Positions 1 through 10,810 of a stretch of DNA of 64,000 nucleotides are shown here, piece by piece. Under the pieces are notes generated by a model. That model worked only from the letters and a program-made list of their open reading frames with translations. It was not told the DNA's origin and ran no database searches. The position numbers and the translations under genes are program-made. Every line of letters begins with the position of its first letter. Positions within the stretch are counted from its first letter, which is position 1. This stretch comes from Agromyces hippuratus (GTDB taxonomy: Bacteria; Actinomycetota; Actinomycetes; Actinomycetales; Microbacteriaceae), in assembly GCF_013410355.1 (NCBI RefSeq), contig NZ_JACCFI010000001.1:1116001-1180000 (forward strand), given 5' to 3'.

Positions 1-1
1 C

Positions 2-367
2 GCCGGAATCGAGCCGATCCAGCCCGACCGCTATCGCATGGGCGCGCTCATCCGCCTCGTCTGCGAGCACCTCGAGACCGAGCGCGTCGTGCGCCTCGAG
101 ACCAGGCACGGCCCGCTCGCGCTGCGAGGGTCCGTCGTCGACGTCGCCGACCGACGCGTCTCGCTGGCCCCTGTGGCACTCATGATCCTCCGCTCGCTCA
201 TGCAGGCCCGGGGCTCGGTGGTCGCGCGCGACCGACTCGTCTCCGGCCTGCCGGGAACGAACGACGAGCACGCGCTCGAGGTGGCCCTCAGCAGGCTCCG
301 CCAGACCCTCGCCGTGCCCGGGCTCATCGCCACGGTGGTCAAACGGGGGTACCGCATCGACGTGTGA
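2..367 (+). CDS. hemD: Uroporphyrinogen-III synthase with C-terminal winged-helix domain (partial, 3' end)
   Basis: Only the last ~121 codons are present; the frame is open to the left edge. The fragment begins with a stretch (IEPIQPDRYRMGALIRLV) resembling the end of the uroporphyrinogen-III synthase fold in actinobacterial fusions. It continues with a winged-helix DNA-binding domain of the OmpR/PhoB type: a helix-turn-helix region followed by the recognition-helix and wing residues ALSRLRQTL and VVKRGYRIDV at the very end. In actinobacteria such HemD-regulator fusions sit beside nitrate/nitrite assimilation genes, where HemD supplies the siroheme precursor. The following narK, nasA and nasB genes fit that setting. 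Whether the wing domain regulates them is inference. The enzymatic part lies outside the window, so the HemD half of the call rests on a short stretch plus context. Confidence 0.75.
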   Translation, partial: AGIEPIQPDRYRMGALIRLVCEHLETERVVRLETRHGPLALRGSVVDVADRRVSLAPVALMILRSLMQARGSVVARDRLVSGLPGTNDEHALEVALSRLRQTLAVPGLIATVVKRGYRIDV

Positions 368-503
368 TCCCTGCCTCACATCCGCCGCCGTCACCGGTGA
401 GCAGGTGGAGACGCAGGGTTTACCACCGGACCGATCCGCAGAAACACGACGTCAATAACTTCGAGTCGAAGGATCCACTCGTGATCGAACCCCGGAGGCA
501 CCG

Positions 504-1901
504 ATGACCCAGACCGTGAGCACCGCTCCCGCCGCGACATCCGAAATGCCCACGACGACGGCCCCGGCCGCCCTCACGATGCGTCCAGGTCGCTGGATCG
601 ACGGATGGGACGCCGAGGACACCGGCCAGTGGGAGGCGCAGGGACGCGCGATCGCGCGCCGCAACCTCAACTGGTCGATCTTCGCGGAGTTCCTCGGATT
701 CGTGGTGTGGCAGCTCTGGAGCATCGTCGCGGTCACGCTGCCGAAGGCGGGCTTCGACCTCTCGACGGGCGAGATCTTCTGGCTGATCTCCATCCCGAGC
801 CTCGTGGGTGCGACCCTCCGCATCCCGTACTCGTTCCTGGTGCCGAAGTACGGCGGCCGCAACTGGACCATCATCTCGGCCGGGCTGCTCCTCGCACCGA
901 CCATCGCGATGGTCGTCTGCGTGTCCAACCCCGAGACGCCATTCCCGGTGCTGCTCTGCGCCGCAGCACTCGCGGGCTTCGGCGGCGGCAACTTCGCCAG
1001 CTCGATGTCGAACATCACGTTCTTCTACCCGCAGCGCGAGAAGGGCTGGGCGCTCGGCCTGAATGCGGCCGGCGGCAACCTCGGCGCTGCCGTCGCCCAG
1101 TTAGTGGTGCCGATCGTCATCACGATCGGCGCGGGCGCGACGCTCAACCTCCCGGTCGCCGGCTGGATCTGGATCCCGTTCATCCTCATCGCCATGATCG
1201 GCGCCGCCCGCTACATGAACAACCTCTCCAACGCCAAGGCGGACTTCTCCGGCTCGGCCGCGGCGCTCAAGGAGCCCCACCTCTGGCTGCTCTCGCTGCT
1301 CTACATCGGCACGTTCGGCTCGTTCATCGGATTCGCCAGCGTGTTCCCGAAGCTCATCGCCGACCAGTTCCCCGAGTTCTCGGCGATCGCCATCGGCGGC
1401 GCATCCGTCTCGCTCGCCTTCCTGGGTGCGCTCGTCGGCTCGCTGGCCCGGCCCTACGGCGGTCGGCTCTCCGACCGGTTCGGCGGTGCGCGCATCACGA
1501 TGTTCGCGTTCGCCGCGATGGCCCTCATCACGATCGCCGTGCTCCTGACCCTCCCGCTCGCCAGCTTCTGGCTCTTCCTCGGCCTGTTCCTCCTGCTCTT
1601 CGCCTCGGCCGGCATCGGCAACGGCTCCACCTATCGCATGGTGCCGATCGTCTTCGCCGTTCGCGGCGGCGGCACCGGCGACGTGTCGACGCAGCGCAAG
1701 TCCGCGGCCGCACTGGGCCTCATCTCGGCCATCGGCGCCTACGGCGGCTTCCTCATCCCGCAGGCGCTGAACCTCTCGTTCCAGTCGACCGGAACGTACG
1801 CCGCCGCGTTCATCGGATTCATCGCCGCCTACGCGCTGCTGCTCGTGCTCACCTGGGGCGTGTACGTGCGCTCCAGCAAGCTCAGCGCCCACAAGATCTG
1901 A
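504..1901 (+). CDS. narK: NarK-type nitrate/nitrite transporter (MFS)
   Basis: The product is a 465-residue integral membrane protein with about twelve hydrophobic segments and a ~60-residue cytoplasmic N-terminus. The two glycine-rich nitrate signatures of the NarK/NrtP family are visible: GFGGGNFASSMSNI in the first half and GIGNGSTYRM in the second. The MFS loop motif is present as GRLSDRFGG. It should import nitrate, possibly exchanging nitrite, for the reductase encoded 11 bp downstream. The ATG at 504 is preceded by CCGGAGG at about 7 bp. The 136-bp gap to the preceding gene probably holds its promoter; I could not identify a convincing GlnR box there. The gene is co-directional with nasA and nasB and presumably in one operon with them. 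Confidence 0.93.
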   Translation: MTQTVSTAPAATSEMPTTTAPAALTMRPGRWIDGWDAEDTGQWEAQGRAIARRNLNWSIFAEFLGFVVWQLWSIVAVTLPKAGFDLSTGEIFWLISIPSLVGATLRIPYSFLVPKYGGRNWTIISAGLLLAPTIAMVVCVSNPETPFPVLLCAAALAGFGGGNFASSMSNITFFYPQREKGWALGLNAAGGNLGAAVAQLVVPIVITIGAGATLNLPVAGWIWIPFILIAMIGAARYMNNLSNAKADFSGSAAALKEPHLWLLSLLYIGTFGSFIGFASVFPKLIADQFPEFSAIAIGGASVSLAFLGALVGSLARPYGGRLSDRFGGARITMFAFAAMALITIAVLLTLPLASFWLFLGLFLLLFASAGIGNGSTYRMVPIVFAVRGGGTGDVSTQRKSAAALGLISAIGAYGGFLIPQALNLSFQSTGTYAAAFIGFIAAYALLLVLTWGVYVRSSKLSAHKI

Positions 1902-1912
1902 ATCGAGACCGG

Positions 1913-4020
<2,108 letters not shown>

Positions 4021-4024
<4 letters not shown>

Positions 4025-5631
4025 GCCAGCTCAGGATCGTGCTGATCGGCTACGGCCCCGTCGGCGCGCGATTCGTCGAGCAGTTGCTGCCCGCCGTCGC
4101 GAACGGATCGATCGCCCTCACCGTCGTCGCCGGCGAACACGTCGAGGCGTACAACCGGGTACTCGTGGCCGAGTACGCCGTCGGCAACACCGAGCTCGAC
4201 GCGATGCTCGTCGGCGACCGGGTCGCTGCGGAAGCCGCCGGTGCGCGGGTGCTGCTCGGCGTCGCCGCCACCTCGATCGATCGATCGGCGCAGCTCGTGC
4301 ATCTCGATTCCGGCGAGGCGCTCGCCTACGACCGGCTCGTGCTCGCGACGGGGTCTCGGGCGAATGTGCCGACGCTCGACGGGATTGAGCGGCACCGCCG
4401 CGACCTCGACTCGCTGCAGAAGTACGCGAAGCAGCTCGTCGCACGCGACGACGACCTGCCCACGGGCATCACCGCCCTCCGGGACCTGGCCGACGCCGAA
4501 CGCGTGCTCGGCGCGGTTCAGGCGCGCAAGCGCATCATCGTGCTCGGCGCCGGCGTGCTCGGCCTCGAACTCGCGCTCGCCGCCGCCCACGCCGGCGCGC
4601 AGGTCTGCGTGGTGCATCATGGCCCCCACCCCATGCCGCGCAACCTCGACCGCGGGGGCGGCCTGGTGCTGCGCGCCGCGCTGCGTCGATCGGGCGTCAC
4701 CGTCGTCGCCCACAGCCGTGCCGAGGCCGTGGCCTTCCGCACCGACGACGACGGCACGCGCCGCTTCGACATGGTCGTCACCGCCGACGGAAAGCAGTTG
4801 CGCGGCGACCTGCTCGTGCTCTCGTGCGGGGTGAGCCCCCGCAACGAGCTGGCGACGCTCGCCGGCCTGCGCACCGCCGTCGGCGTCGTCGTCGGCGCCG
4901 ACCTCGCGAGCTGGACGGATCCCGACGTGTACGCGATCGGCGACTGCGCCCAGGTCGCCCCGCGCACCGAGGAGCTCGCCGGGCAGCGCGTGCTCCCCGG
5001 CGCTCCCTCAGGCCTCATCGGCCCGGGCTGGCGGCAGGCGGAGTGGCTCGCCGCGCAGTTCATCGCGTCGACGACGGGCGATGGTCCCGCGGATGCCGCT
5101 GCGCCCGCCGAGCGCGATGCGATCGTGATGCTCAAGGCCAAGCACATCGACGTGGTCGCGGTCGGCGACATCTCGGCGGACCCGTGGGACGACGACACCC
5201 TGCACCCGCGACGGCGGGTCTCGCAGTGGGCCGACCCCGAGCACCTGCGCTACGTGAAGATGGTGACCGAGGACGGCGCGCTCACGGGCTTCGTGAGCGT
5301 CGGGATGCCGCGCACCGCCGCCGAGCTCACCCTGCTGTTCGAGCGCCGCGGCGAACTGCCGGCCGACCGATCGGTGCTGCTGCGCTTCGACGGCCCCGAC
5401 TACGACCCGAGCGCCGATGCCGATGCGTTCGCGCCGGCCTCGACCGTGTGCTGGTGCAACGGGGTCACGGTGGGCCGAATCGAGGACGCCGCCGCGTGCG
5501 GCGCCACGACGGTCGAGGGCGTGGGTCGCGAGACCCGGGCGGGCACGGGTTGCGGCGGATGCAAGGGCCGCATCGCCGAGATCCTCGCCCGCGCGGCCGA
5601 GACCGACGAGACGCCGAGCGTCACCGCCTGA
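4021..5631 (+). CDS. nasB: FAD/NAD(P)-dependent oxidoreductase with BFD-type [2Fe-2S] domain, nitrate reductase electron-transfer subunit
   Basis: This 536-residue protein resembles the N-terminal NAD(P)H-diaphorase half of NirB. It has an FAD-binding fold at residues 4-30 (IVLIGYGPVGARF), the NirB-like AYNRVLVAEYA segment, and a second dinucleotide-binding fold near residues 175-200 (IIVLGAGVLGLELALAAA). The C-terminal BFD-type [2Fe-2S] domain has C477, C479, C511 and C514. It lacks the sirohaem/[4Fe-4S] reductase half, so it cannot itself reduce nitrite. It most likely passes electrons from NAD(P)H to NasA, with which it overlaps by four bases. The gene ends 23 bp before the convergent moeA. 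The symbol follows the Bacillus/Klebsiella nas nomenclature by role. Confidence 0.85.
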
Positions 5632-5654
5632 GCGCGATCACCGGGGAAGCGGGG

Positions 5655-6815
5655 TCACCAGGGCAGCGGAACGACGCGGGCGGGTTCGCCGTCGGCGACC
5701 GGTGAGGCCAGCAGCCCATCGGCGTCGGCGATCCCGCGGAGCATCGCCGACCCCACCCAGGGGCTCGCCACCGCGCGACCGGCTCGCCAGGTGAACGGCG
5801 CGAGACGGCGCTGCAGCCCTGTGGCGGCCAGGTCGTGGGCCGCGACCTCGTCGAGCACGGTGATCGGCTGCCCCGACGCGCCGTCGAGCCACGGCGGGAA
5901 GAAGCTGAGGAGGCACGTGAAGGCCGCGAGTGGATTGCCCGGCAGCCCGAGCACCGGCACTCCGGCGCTCGTGCGGGCGAACAGCACGGGGTGTCCCGGA
6001 CGCATCCCGACGCCCGCGACGTCGATCGTGCCGCCCTCGGCGATGATCGCCCGCCGCAGCAGGTCGCCGTGGCCGCCGGCGGTTCCGCCCGTCGTGACGA
6101 GGAGGTCGGGTCGTGCCTCGGACAGGAGCTCGATGAACGGGTCGAGTCGGTCGGGGATGCGCCGGGTCGATGTCCTGGCGCCGAGTCGCTCGAACAGTGA
6201 GGGCAGTGAAGGGCCGAAGGCGTCGCGCACGGCGCCGGCCGCGGGCCGACCGGCCGCCACGACCTCGTCGCCCGTGACGATCAGCTCGACTCGCGGTTCG
6301 GCGAGCACCTCGAGCACGTCGTGGCCGGCGGCCGCGGCGAGGGCGAGTCGCGGCGGTGTCATGCGAGCGCCGGCCGGGATGAGCGGCTCGCCGCGTCGCA
6401 GTTCCTCACCGCGGCGCCGGATGTCGCGCCCGGCCTGCGGCGCGGGAGCAGTGGGCCGGAGCCACCCGGGGCCTTCGGCGAGCAGGTCTCCGTGCTCGGC
6501 ACGCAGCACCGCGACCGCGCCGGGCGGCACGGCCGCGCCGGTCGTGATGATCCGAGCGGTGCCGACCCGCAGCGGCCGCGCGGGCGGCGCACCCATCACG
6601 ACCGTGCCGTCGAGCCGCCAGGGCCCCGCGCCAGCGACCGCCCAGCCGTCCATCGCGCTGACATCGACCGTGGGCAGGTCGACGAGCGCGTGCGCGGCGG
6701 CGGCGAGCCTCCGCCCGTCGGCCAGGTCGACCGGCACCGGCTCGGCACCGAGCGGCCGGCTGCGACCGGCACTCCAGACGAACTCCCTGGCCGCCTCCCA
6801 CGTCGTCGAGGTCAC
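5655..6815 (-). CDS. moeA: Molybdopterin molybdenumtransferase MoeA
   Basis: The 386-residue product inserts molybdate into adenylylated molybdopterin. The family landmarks are present: VSAMDGWAVAG near the N-terminus, IITTGAAVPPGAVAVLRAE, IVTGDEVV, TTGGTAGGHGD in the MoaB/Mog-like domain, MRPGHPVLFAR and GLPGNPLAAF near the C-terminus. The length fits the family. The ATG overlaps the DUF6457 stop (ATGA), so mobA, the DUF6457 gene and moeA are translationally linked, in that order of transcription. Supplying molybdenum cofactor for the nasA product on the opposite strand is the obvious role. Other cofactor genes (moaA, moaC, moaE) are not in the window. Confidence 0.92.
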   Translation of the reverse strand: MTSTTWEAAREFVWSAGRSRPLGAEPVPVDLADGRRLAAAAHALVDLPTVDVSAMDGWAVAGAGPWRLDGTVVMGAPPARPLRVGTARIITTGAAVPPGAVAVLRAEHGDLLAEGPGWLRPTAPAPQAGRDIRRRGEELRRGEPLIPAGARMTPPRLALAAAAGHDVLEVLAEPRVELIVTGDEVVAAGRPAAGAVRDAFGPSLPSLFERLGARTSTRRIPDRLDPFIELLSEARPDLLVTTGGTAGGHGDLLRRAIIAEGGTIDVAGVGMRPGHPVLFARTSAGVPVLGLPGNPLAAFTCLLSFFPPWLDGASGQPITVLDEVAAHDLAATGLQRRLAPFTWRAGRAVASPWVGSAMLRGIADADGLLASPVADGEPARVVPLPW

Positions 6816-7048
6816 GGCGCATCCTCGCCGAGACGGAGTTCGACGGCGGCGACGACCACGTCGAGCGGGATGCCCCGTGCCGCAGCATAGCCCGCGAGGT
6901 ACGTCGTCAGGGGCGCCGCGGGGCGGGCCACACCATGCGCCGCGATGCGGGCGAGATCGAGCACCGCGGCGACGTCGGGCGCGGTGTCGAGCCCGAGTTC
7001 GGCGACGAGCTCGCGAGACCAGCTCTCGACGTCACGCGACGCGGACAC
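6812..7048 (-). CDS. DUF6457 small protein
   Basis: A 78-residue protein begins with GTG at 7048, inside the end of mobA, and ends overlapping the moeA start. It is mostly helical and acidic with an alanine-rich body (DTAPDVAAVLDLARIAAHGVAR, then LTTYLAGYAAARG). This pattern is that of the DUF6457 family, which in actinobacteria sits between molybdenum-cofactor genes or is fused to MobA. Its biochemical role is not known to me. The tight overlap on both sides suggests stoichiometric production with MobA and MoeA, so a role in handing the cofactor from one to the other is possible but speculative. Confidence 0.75.
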   Translation of the reverse strand: MSASRDVESWSRELVAELGLDTAPDVAAVLDLARIAAHGVARPAAPLTTYLAGYAAARGIPLDVVVAAVELRLGEDAP

Positions 7049-7706
7049 GGCGCACCTCCCCGATCGGCAGCACGATGCCGTGCCGTGCGGCGTCGGCCGG
7101 GGTGTCGACATCGGCGCACCAGCTCCCGCGGAGCGCGACCCCGCGCAGGCGCAGCCGCGCGAGCACCGCGCCCATCGACGCGCCCCTGCCACCGACCTGC
7201 GACGCGCCTGGCATCGCGAGCACCTCGGCGACGGCGCCTCGAAGGGCCGTCGTGCGATACACCGCGAGCAGCGGTTGGGAGAACCCGTCGGGGTCGACCC
7301 CGACCACGCCGTCGACCGTGCGGGCGACGCGTGCGAGCAGGAGTTGAACCGCGGGTGCCGCCCCCACCAGATCGCCCGCCAGCACGACCGTGAAGGGCTG
7401 CGGCCGGTCGGCGAGCCCCTCGAGCCCCGCCGCGATCGCCGCGACCGGCCCGCTCCAGGGCGGATCCTCGGCGGCGACGCGGATGCGCCGCTCGGCGAGC
7501 ACCCACCGGGGCGCCGGCGCACTCGAGACGTACGCGACCGCGCGAGCGCCGCTCACCGCGCCGACGGCGCGCGCAGCGAGGCTCGTGCCGTCGATCGTGA
7601 GGGCCGTCTTGTCGATGCCGCCGAGCCGTGATCCGCGGCCGCCTGCCAGTACGATCGCGTCGTACGCGGCGATGGCGGACGCCGCGGCAGGCGCCGTCGC
7701 GGTCAT
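7032..7706 (-). CDS. mobA: Molybdenum cofactor guanylyltransferase
   Basis: The 224-residue product carries the nucleotidyltransferase start AAYDAIVLAGGRGSRLGGIDK (residues ~13-33), which is the MobA/CTP-transferase GTP-binding loop with its lysine, followed by VVLAGDLVGAAP, the acidic metal-binding site, and GVVGVDPDGFSQPLLAVYR, a MobA hallmark. It would convert molybdenum cofactor to the guanine-dinucleotide form needed by NasA. The ATG at 7706 overlaps the stop of the upstream chelatase gene by four bases; a longer open frame upstream of it is only the shadow of that gene. The C-terminus overlaps the DUF6457 gene by 17 bp. Confidence 0.9.
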   Translation of the reverse strand: MTATAPAAASAIAAYDAIVLAGGRGSRLGGIDKTALTIDGTSLAARAVGAVSGARAVAYVSSAPAPRWVLAERRIRVAAEDPPWSGPVAAIAAGLEGLADRPQPFTVVLAGDLVGAAPAVQLLLARVARTVDGVVGVDPDGFSQPLLAVYRTTALRGAVAEVLAMPGASQVGGRGASMGAVLARLRLRGVALRGSWCADVDTPADAARHGIVLPIGEVRRVRVA

Positions 7707-8482
7707 GCCCGTTCCAATCGGGGCGCACCGACGTCGGCGTACCGATCGAGCACGAGCTCGACGAGCTGGCGGGGCGCCACCTCGCCGGGGAGGAGCAGGG
7801 GCGCCGCGATCGCGTCGGCTCCGGCCGACGCCGCGGTGTCGTAGAAGGTGCCGGGCGCCAGCAGGTAGCTGCCGATGATCACGCGCACCCCGGGGTGCAC
7901 CTCGCGGATCATCTCGATGGCGTCGTGCAGCCTCGGGATCGCCGCGGCGATGAACCCGACGGTCACCGAACGGCCGAGACGGTGCCCGAGCCGGCGGGCG
8001 GTCTCGAAGCACTCGCGCACGGCACGGGGATCGTTGGAGCCGGCCGCGGCGAGCACCACGGCGTCGGTGTCGGCGAGCCCGAGCCGCCCCAGCCGCTCGG
8101 CGAGCACCTCGACGATGCGATCGTCGGGGCCGAGTTCGGCCGCGAGTCGCGAGCCGGTGGCGGCGTCGACGCCCGAGCCGCGCCGATCGAGCCCGAGCGA
8201 GAGCCCGGTGCGCACGTGGAAGCCCGCCGAGAGCACGAGCGGCACGATGACCGCCCCGGCGTCGTCGTCAGGGCCGAGGGCCGCCGCGACATCCGACCGG
8301 CTGGCGTCGACGAAGCTGATGGAGACGTCGAGTTCAGGACGCGCGGAGGCGACGCCGTCGACGAGCCGGATCACGGCCTCGCGATTCGCGCTCGACGGCG
8401 CACCGTGCGTGACCGCGACGAGCCGGAGCGGAGGTGCCTCGACGTGCTCGGTCGCGGCATCGACGATTCTCGACCCGACCAT
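7703..8482 (-). CDS. CbiX-type sirohydrochlorin chelatase
   Basis: The 259-residue protein has the double CbiX-like layout. The first half begins LRLVAVTHGAPSSANREAV with the metal-binding histidine and continues to VIVPLVLSAGFHVRTGL, with a second histidine. The second half repeats the pattern with VVLAAAGSNDPRAV and VRVIIGSYLLAPGTFYD. It should insert Fe2+ into sirohydrochlorin to give siroheme, the cofactor of nitrite reductase; cobalt insertion is the alternative. No cobalamin genes are nearby and nitrate genes are, so iron is the better guess. The start at 8482 removes 32 poorly conserved residues; an upstream ATG at 8578 is possible. It heads the mobA-DUF6457-moeA operon. Confidence 0.82.
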   Translation of the reverse strand: MVGSRIVDAATEHVEAPPLRLVAVTHGAPSSANREAVIRLVDGVASARPELDVSISFVDASRSDVAAALGPDDDAGAVIVPLVLSAGFHVRTGLSLGLDRRGSGVDAATGSRLAAELGPDDRIVEVLAERLGRLGLADTDAVVLAAAGSNDPRAVRECFETARRLGHRLGRSVTVGFIAAAIPRLHDAIEMIREVHPGVRVIIGSYLLAPGTFYDTAASAGADAIAAPLLLPGEVAPRQLVELVLDRYADVGAPRLERA

Positions 8483-8600
8483 GTGCTGACCCGCGCTCTC
8501 CGGCGGAACCCGTCTCAGCCGCCGATTCGACGCTAGGGAGAGCGTGTTTCGCGGACCGCACCCACGTGTTTCCGGCACGTGAAGAACGGCTCACGCCACG

Positions 8601-8619
8601 GCAGGGGTACTCGCCCTGC
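8601..8619 (-). terminator. Hairpin at the end of the trmD operon
   Basis: GCAGGG and CCCTGC form a 6-bp stem around a 7-base loop directly at the trmD stop codon. No uridine tract follows, so it is a weak terminator candidate for rpsP-khpA-rimM-trmD. Confidence 0.4.
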
Positions 8620-9308
8620 TACTCGCCGAGCAGTTCGGGACGAACGCGGCGCGTGCGCTCGATCTGCTGCTCGCGCCGCCAGGCGGCGATCGCGCCGTGG
8701 TTGCCCGAGAGCAGCACGGGCGGTACGTCGAACCCGCGCCAGGACGCCGGCTTGGTGTAGCTCGGGTACTCGAGCAGTCCGTCTTCGTGCGACTCCTCGA
8801 CGAGGCTCTCGGGATTGCCCACGACGCCGGGCACGAGCCGGCCCGCAGCCTCGATCATCGCCATGACGGCGACCTCACCGCCGTTCAGCACGTAGTCGCC
8901 GAGACTGATGAGGCGCACCCGCATGCGGGTGGCGTAGTGGTCGACGACGCGCTGGTCGATGCCCTCGTAGCGGCCGCAGGCGAACACGAGGTGCTGCTCC
9001 GCAGCCAGTTCGCGGGCGATCTGCTGCGTGAACGGCTCGCCGGCGGGCGACGGCACGATGAGCAGGGCATCGGATGCCCCGTCGCCCACGATGCCGTCGA
9101 TCGCCTCGCCCCACGGCTCGGGCTTCATGACCATGCCGGCGCCCCCGCCGTAGGGAGTGTCGTCGACCGTGCGATGCCGATCGTGCGTGGCGTCGCGCAG
9201 GTCGTGCGCGGTCACCTCGATGAGGCCCGACTGCCGAGCCTTGCCGAGCAGCGACAGGTCGAGCACCGAGAAGAACTCGGGGAAGATCGTGACGATGTCG
9301 ACGCGCAT
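8619..9308 (-). CDS. trmD: tRNA (guanine-N1-)-methyltransferase TrmD
   Basis: The 229-residue SPOUT methyltransferase makes m1G37 in tRNAs reading CNN codons. [13 protein letters not shown] at the N-terminus, the knot-region [29 protein letters not shown], and [20 protein letters not shown] at the C-terminus are all diagnostic. The ATG at 9308 lies 7 bp after the rimM stop and gives the canonical N-terminus; the open frame extends further upstream only as overlap with rimM. It is the last gene of the conserved rpsP operon. Confidence 0.96.
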   Translation of the reverse strand: MRVDIVTIFPEFFSVLDLSLLGKARQSGLIEVTAHDLRDATHDRHRTVDDTPYGGGAGMVMKPEPWGEAIDGIVGDGASDALLIVPSPAGEPFTQQIARELAAEQHLVFACGRYEGIDQRVVDHYATRMRVRLISLGDYVLNGGEVAVMAMIEAAGRLVPGVVGNPESLVEESHEDGLLEYPSYTKPASWRGFDVPPVLLSGNHGAIAAWRREQQIERTRRVRPELLGE

Positions 9309-9315
9309 CGGCGGA

Positions 9316-9951
9316 CTACTCGTCGCGATCGGCCTCGGCGGGCGCCGCGGCATCCGTCTCGGCGGTCTCGACGGAGTCGGCCGACGGCGCAGTCGGCGCC
9401 GCAGCCTCGACCTCGGGCACCTCTTCGAAGAGCCCCGGGGGCGGCGTCACGGTGACCGTGCCTGCCGCGAGATCGACCTCGGGCACGATGGCCGCGACGA
9501 ACGGCACCATGACCTCGCCGCTGCCGGTCTTGACGATCAGCAGGTCTTGCGCGGGGAAGTGCTCGACGTGCGACACCTCGCCCACCCGCTCGCCGTCGCG
9601 GATGACCGCGAGGCCGATGAGCTGGTGGTCGTACCAGGCGTCGTCTTCCTGAGCCTCTTCCTCGACGTGGGAGACCCAGAGGATCGCCTTCGCGAGGCCC
9701 TCCGCCTCGGTGCGGTCGTCGATGCCCTCGAAGAAGCCGACGGCGTGCCCGTTGTACCAGCGGAGCTCGCGGAGCTTCAGGCTCTTGCCGTGCCACGGCG
9801 AATCGCCGGGAACCTGCAGCGAGAACTCCGCACCCGGCACGAAACGCCGGTCGGGGTCGTCGGTGTAGAGCTCGATCTTGATGGCGCCCTTCAGGCCGTG
9901 CGCCTTGAGCAGGCGCCCGACCCGGAGCTGCGTTCCTGAGGTGTCGGCCAC
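9316..9951 (-). CDS. rimM: Ribosome maturation factor RimM
   Basis: The 211-residue product assists 30S head assembly by binding ribosomal protein S19. It shows the N-terminal RimM barrel ([25 protein letters not shown]) and the PRC-barrel with [19 protein letters not shown], then [14 protein letters not shown] and [16 protein letters not shown] 35-40 residue acidic, alanine- and glutamate-rich tail ([19 protein letters not shown] and beyond) extends past the folded part. It lies 1 bp after khpA and 7 bp before trmD. Confidence 0.95.
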   Translation of the reverse strand: MADTSGTQLRVGRLLKAHGLKGAIKIELYTDDPDRRFVPGAEFSLQVPGDSPWHGKSLKLRELRWYNGHAVGFFEGIDDRTEAEGLAKAILWVSHVEEEAQEDDAWYDHQLIGLAVIRDGERVGEVSHVEHFPAQDLLIVKTGSGEVMVPFVAAIVPEVDLAAGTVTVTPPPGLFEEVPEVEAAAPTAPSADSVETAETDAAAPAEADRDE

Positions 9952-9952
9952 G

Positions 9953-10189
9953 TCAGTCGTCGGTGTCGACGACGTCGACGCGAACGCGGCGGCCGTCGGC
10001 GAGAGCGGTGACGAGCGTGCGGAGCGCCTTCGCGGTGCGGCCGGCGCGGCCGATCACGCGACCGAGGTCCTCGGGGTTCACATGAACCTCGAGGACCTCG
10101 CCACGTGCGCTCGACGCGGAGACGACCTTCACTTCGTCAGGGCGATCGACGATCCCCTTGACGAGGTGTTCGAGCGCGGACTGGAGCAA
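9953..10189 (-). CDS. khpA: KH-domain RNA-binding protein KhpA
   Basis: This 78-residue protein is one KH domain, with the nucleic-acid-binding GRVIGRAGRTAKALR (GxxG loop) at residues ~45-60 and DGRRVRVDVVD at the end. It sits 4 bp after rpsP, the classic position of KhpA (YlqC) in Gram-positive bacteria. KhpA usually dimerises with KhpB and binds many RNAs; khpB is not in this window. Confidence 0.93.
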   Translation of the reverse strand: MLQSALEHLVKGIVDRPDEVKVVSASSARGEVLEVHVNPEDLGRVIGRAGRTAKALRTLVTALADGRRVRVDVVDTDD

Positions 10190-10193
10190 GGCT

Positions 10194-10601
10194 TTACGCC
10201 TCGTCCGTCGCGGTCTCGGCGGGAGCCTCTTCGACCTTGGCCGCAGGCTTCTCGGCCTTGGGCTTCAGCACCGGCTTCTTCTTCTCGTCGGCGACGAAGG
10301 CGGCCTTCGGCTCGGCGACCTGAACGGTCGAGACGGCGTTCTTGTCGCCCTTGAACTTGCCCCAGTCGCCCGTGAGCTTGAGGATCGCCGCGACCTGCTC
10401 GGTCGGCTGCGCGCCGACGGAGAGCCAGTACTGCGCGCGGTCGGAGTCGACCTCGATGAACGACGGGTTCTGGGTGGGGTGGTACTTGCCGATCTCCTCG
10501 ATCACGCGACCGTCGCGCTTGGTGCGCGAGTCGGCGACGACGATGCGGTAGTACGGCGCACGGATCTTGCCGAGACGCTTGAGACGAATCTTGACAGCCA
10601 C
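10194..10601 (-). CDS. rpsP: 30S ribosomal protein S16
   Basis: The product is 135 residues. The first ~85 are S16 ([20 protein letters not shown], then [13 protein letters not shown]), and a lysine/alanine/glutamate-rich tail follows, as is common in actinobacterial S16. It is the first gene of the rpsP-khpA-rimM-trmD operon. AGGAGAATT precedes the ATG at suitable spacing. The 209-bp gap upstream must hold the operon promoter and also holds the pepP terminator. Confidence 0.97.
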   Translation of the reverse strand: MAVKIRLKRLGKIRAPYYRIVVADSRTKRDGRVIEEIGKYHPTQNPSFIEVDSDRAQYWLSVGAQPTEQVAAILKLTGDWGKFKGDKNAVSTVQVAEPKAAFVADEKKKPVLKPKAEKPAAKVEEAPAETATDEA

Positions 10602-10770
10602 AATTCTCCTGAAATGTTGTGAGTTGGCGAACTGACAGCCGTGAGCGTGGGGTGCACACTCGGCGGAAGCTCAAAGGGGTTCTGCGCGCCTGATAGAGGG
10701 TCGGGCGATACAGAACTCGACTGATCATTCTTGCAGATTCCGCGCCGAAACGAGAATCGGACCGTGCCGC

Positions 10771-10796
10771 GCGTCCCGAGGCCAGCATCGGGACGC
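10771..10796 (-). terminator. Terminator hairpin downstream of pepP
   Basis: GCGTCCCGA and TCGGGACGC form a perfect 9-bp stem with an 8-base loop, 15 bp beyond the pepP stop. A moderately T-rich stretch (GATTCTCGTTTC) follows at ~11 bases in the transcript direction. It probably ends the peptide-transport operon. Confidence 0.6.
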
Positions 10797-10810
10797 ACGA
10801 CGCGCGGGAG

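Noticed and set aside
418..460. GlnR-type box upstream of narK (GTTTAC and GAAAC elements)
   Set aside because: Spacing and the second half-site do not match the usual GTNAC-n6-GAAAC pattern.
605..1912. Long open frame in front of nasA, giving a 1139-residue protein
   Set aside because: The first ~435 residues are Arg/Pro/His-rich low-complexity translation of narK in another frame; the [4Fe-4S] motif and a start codon appear at 1913.
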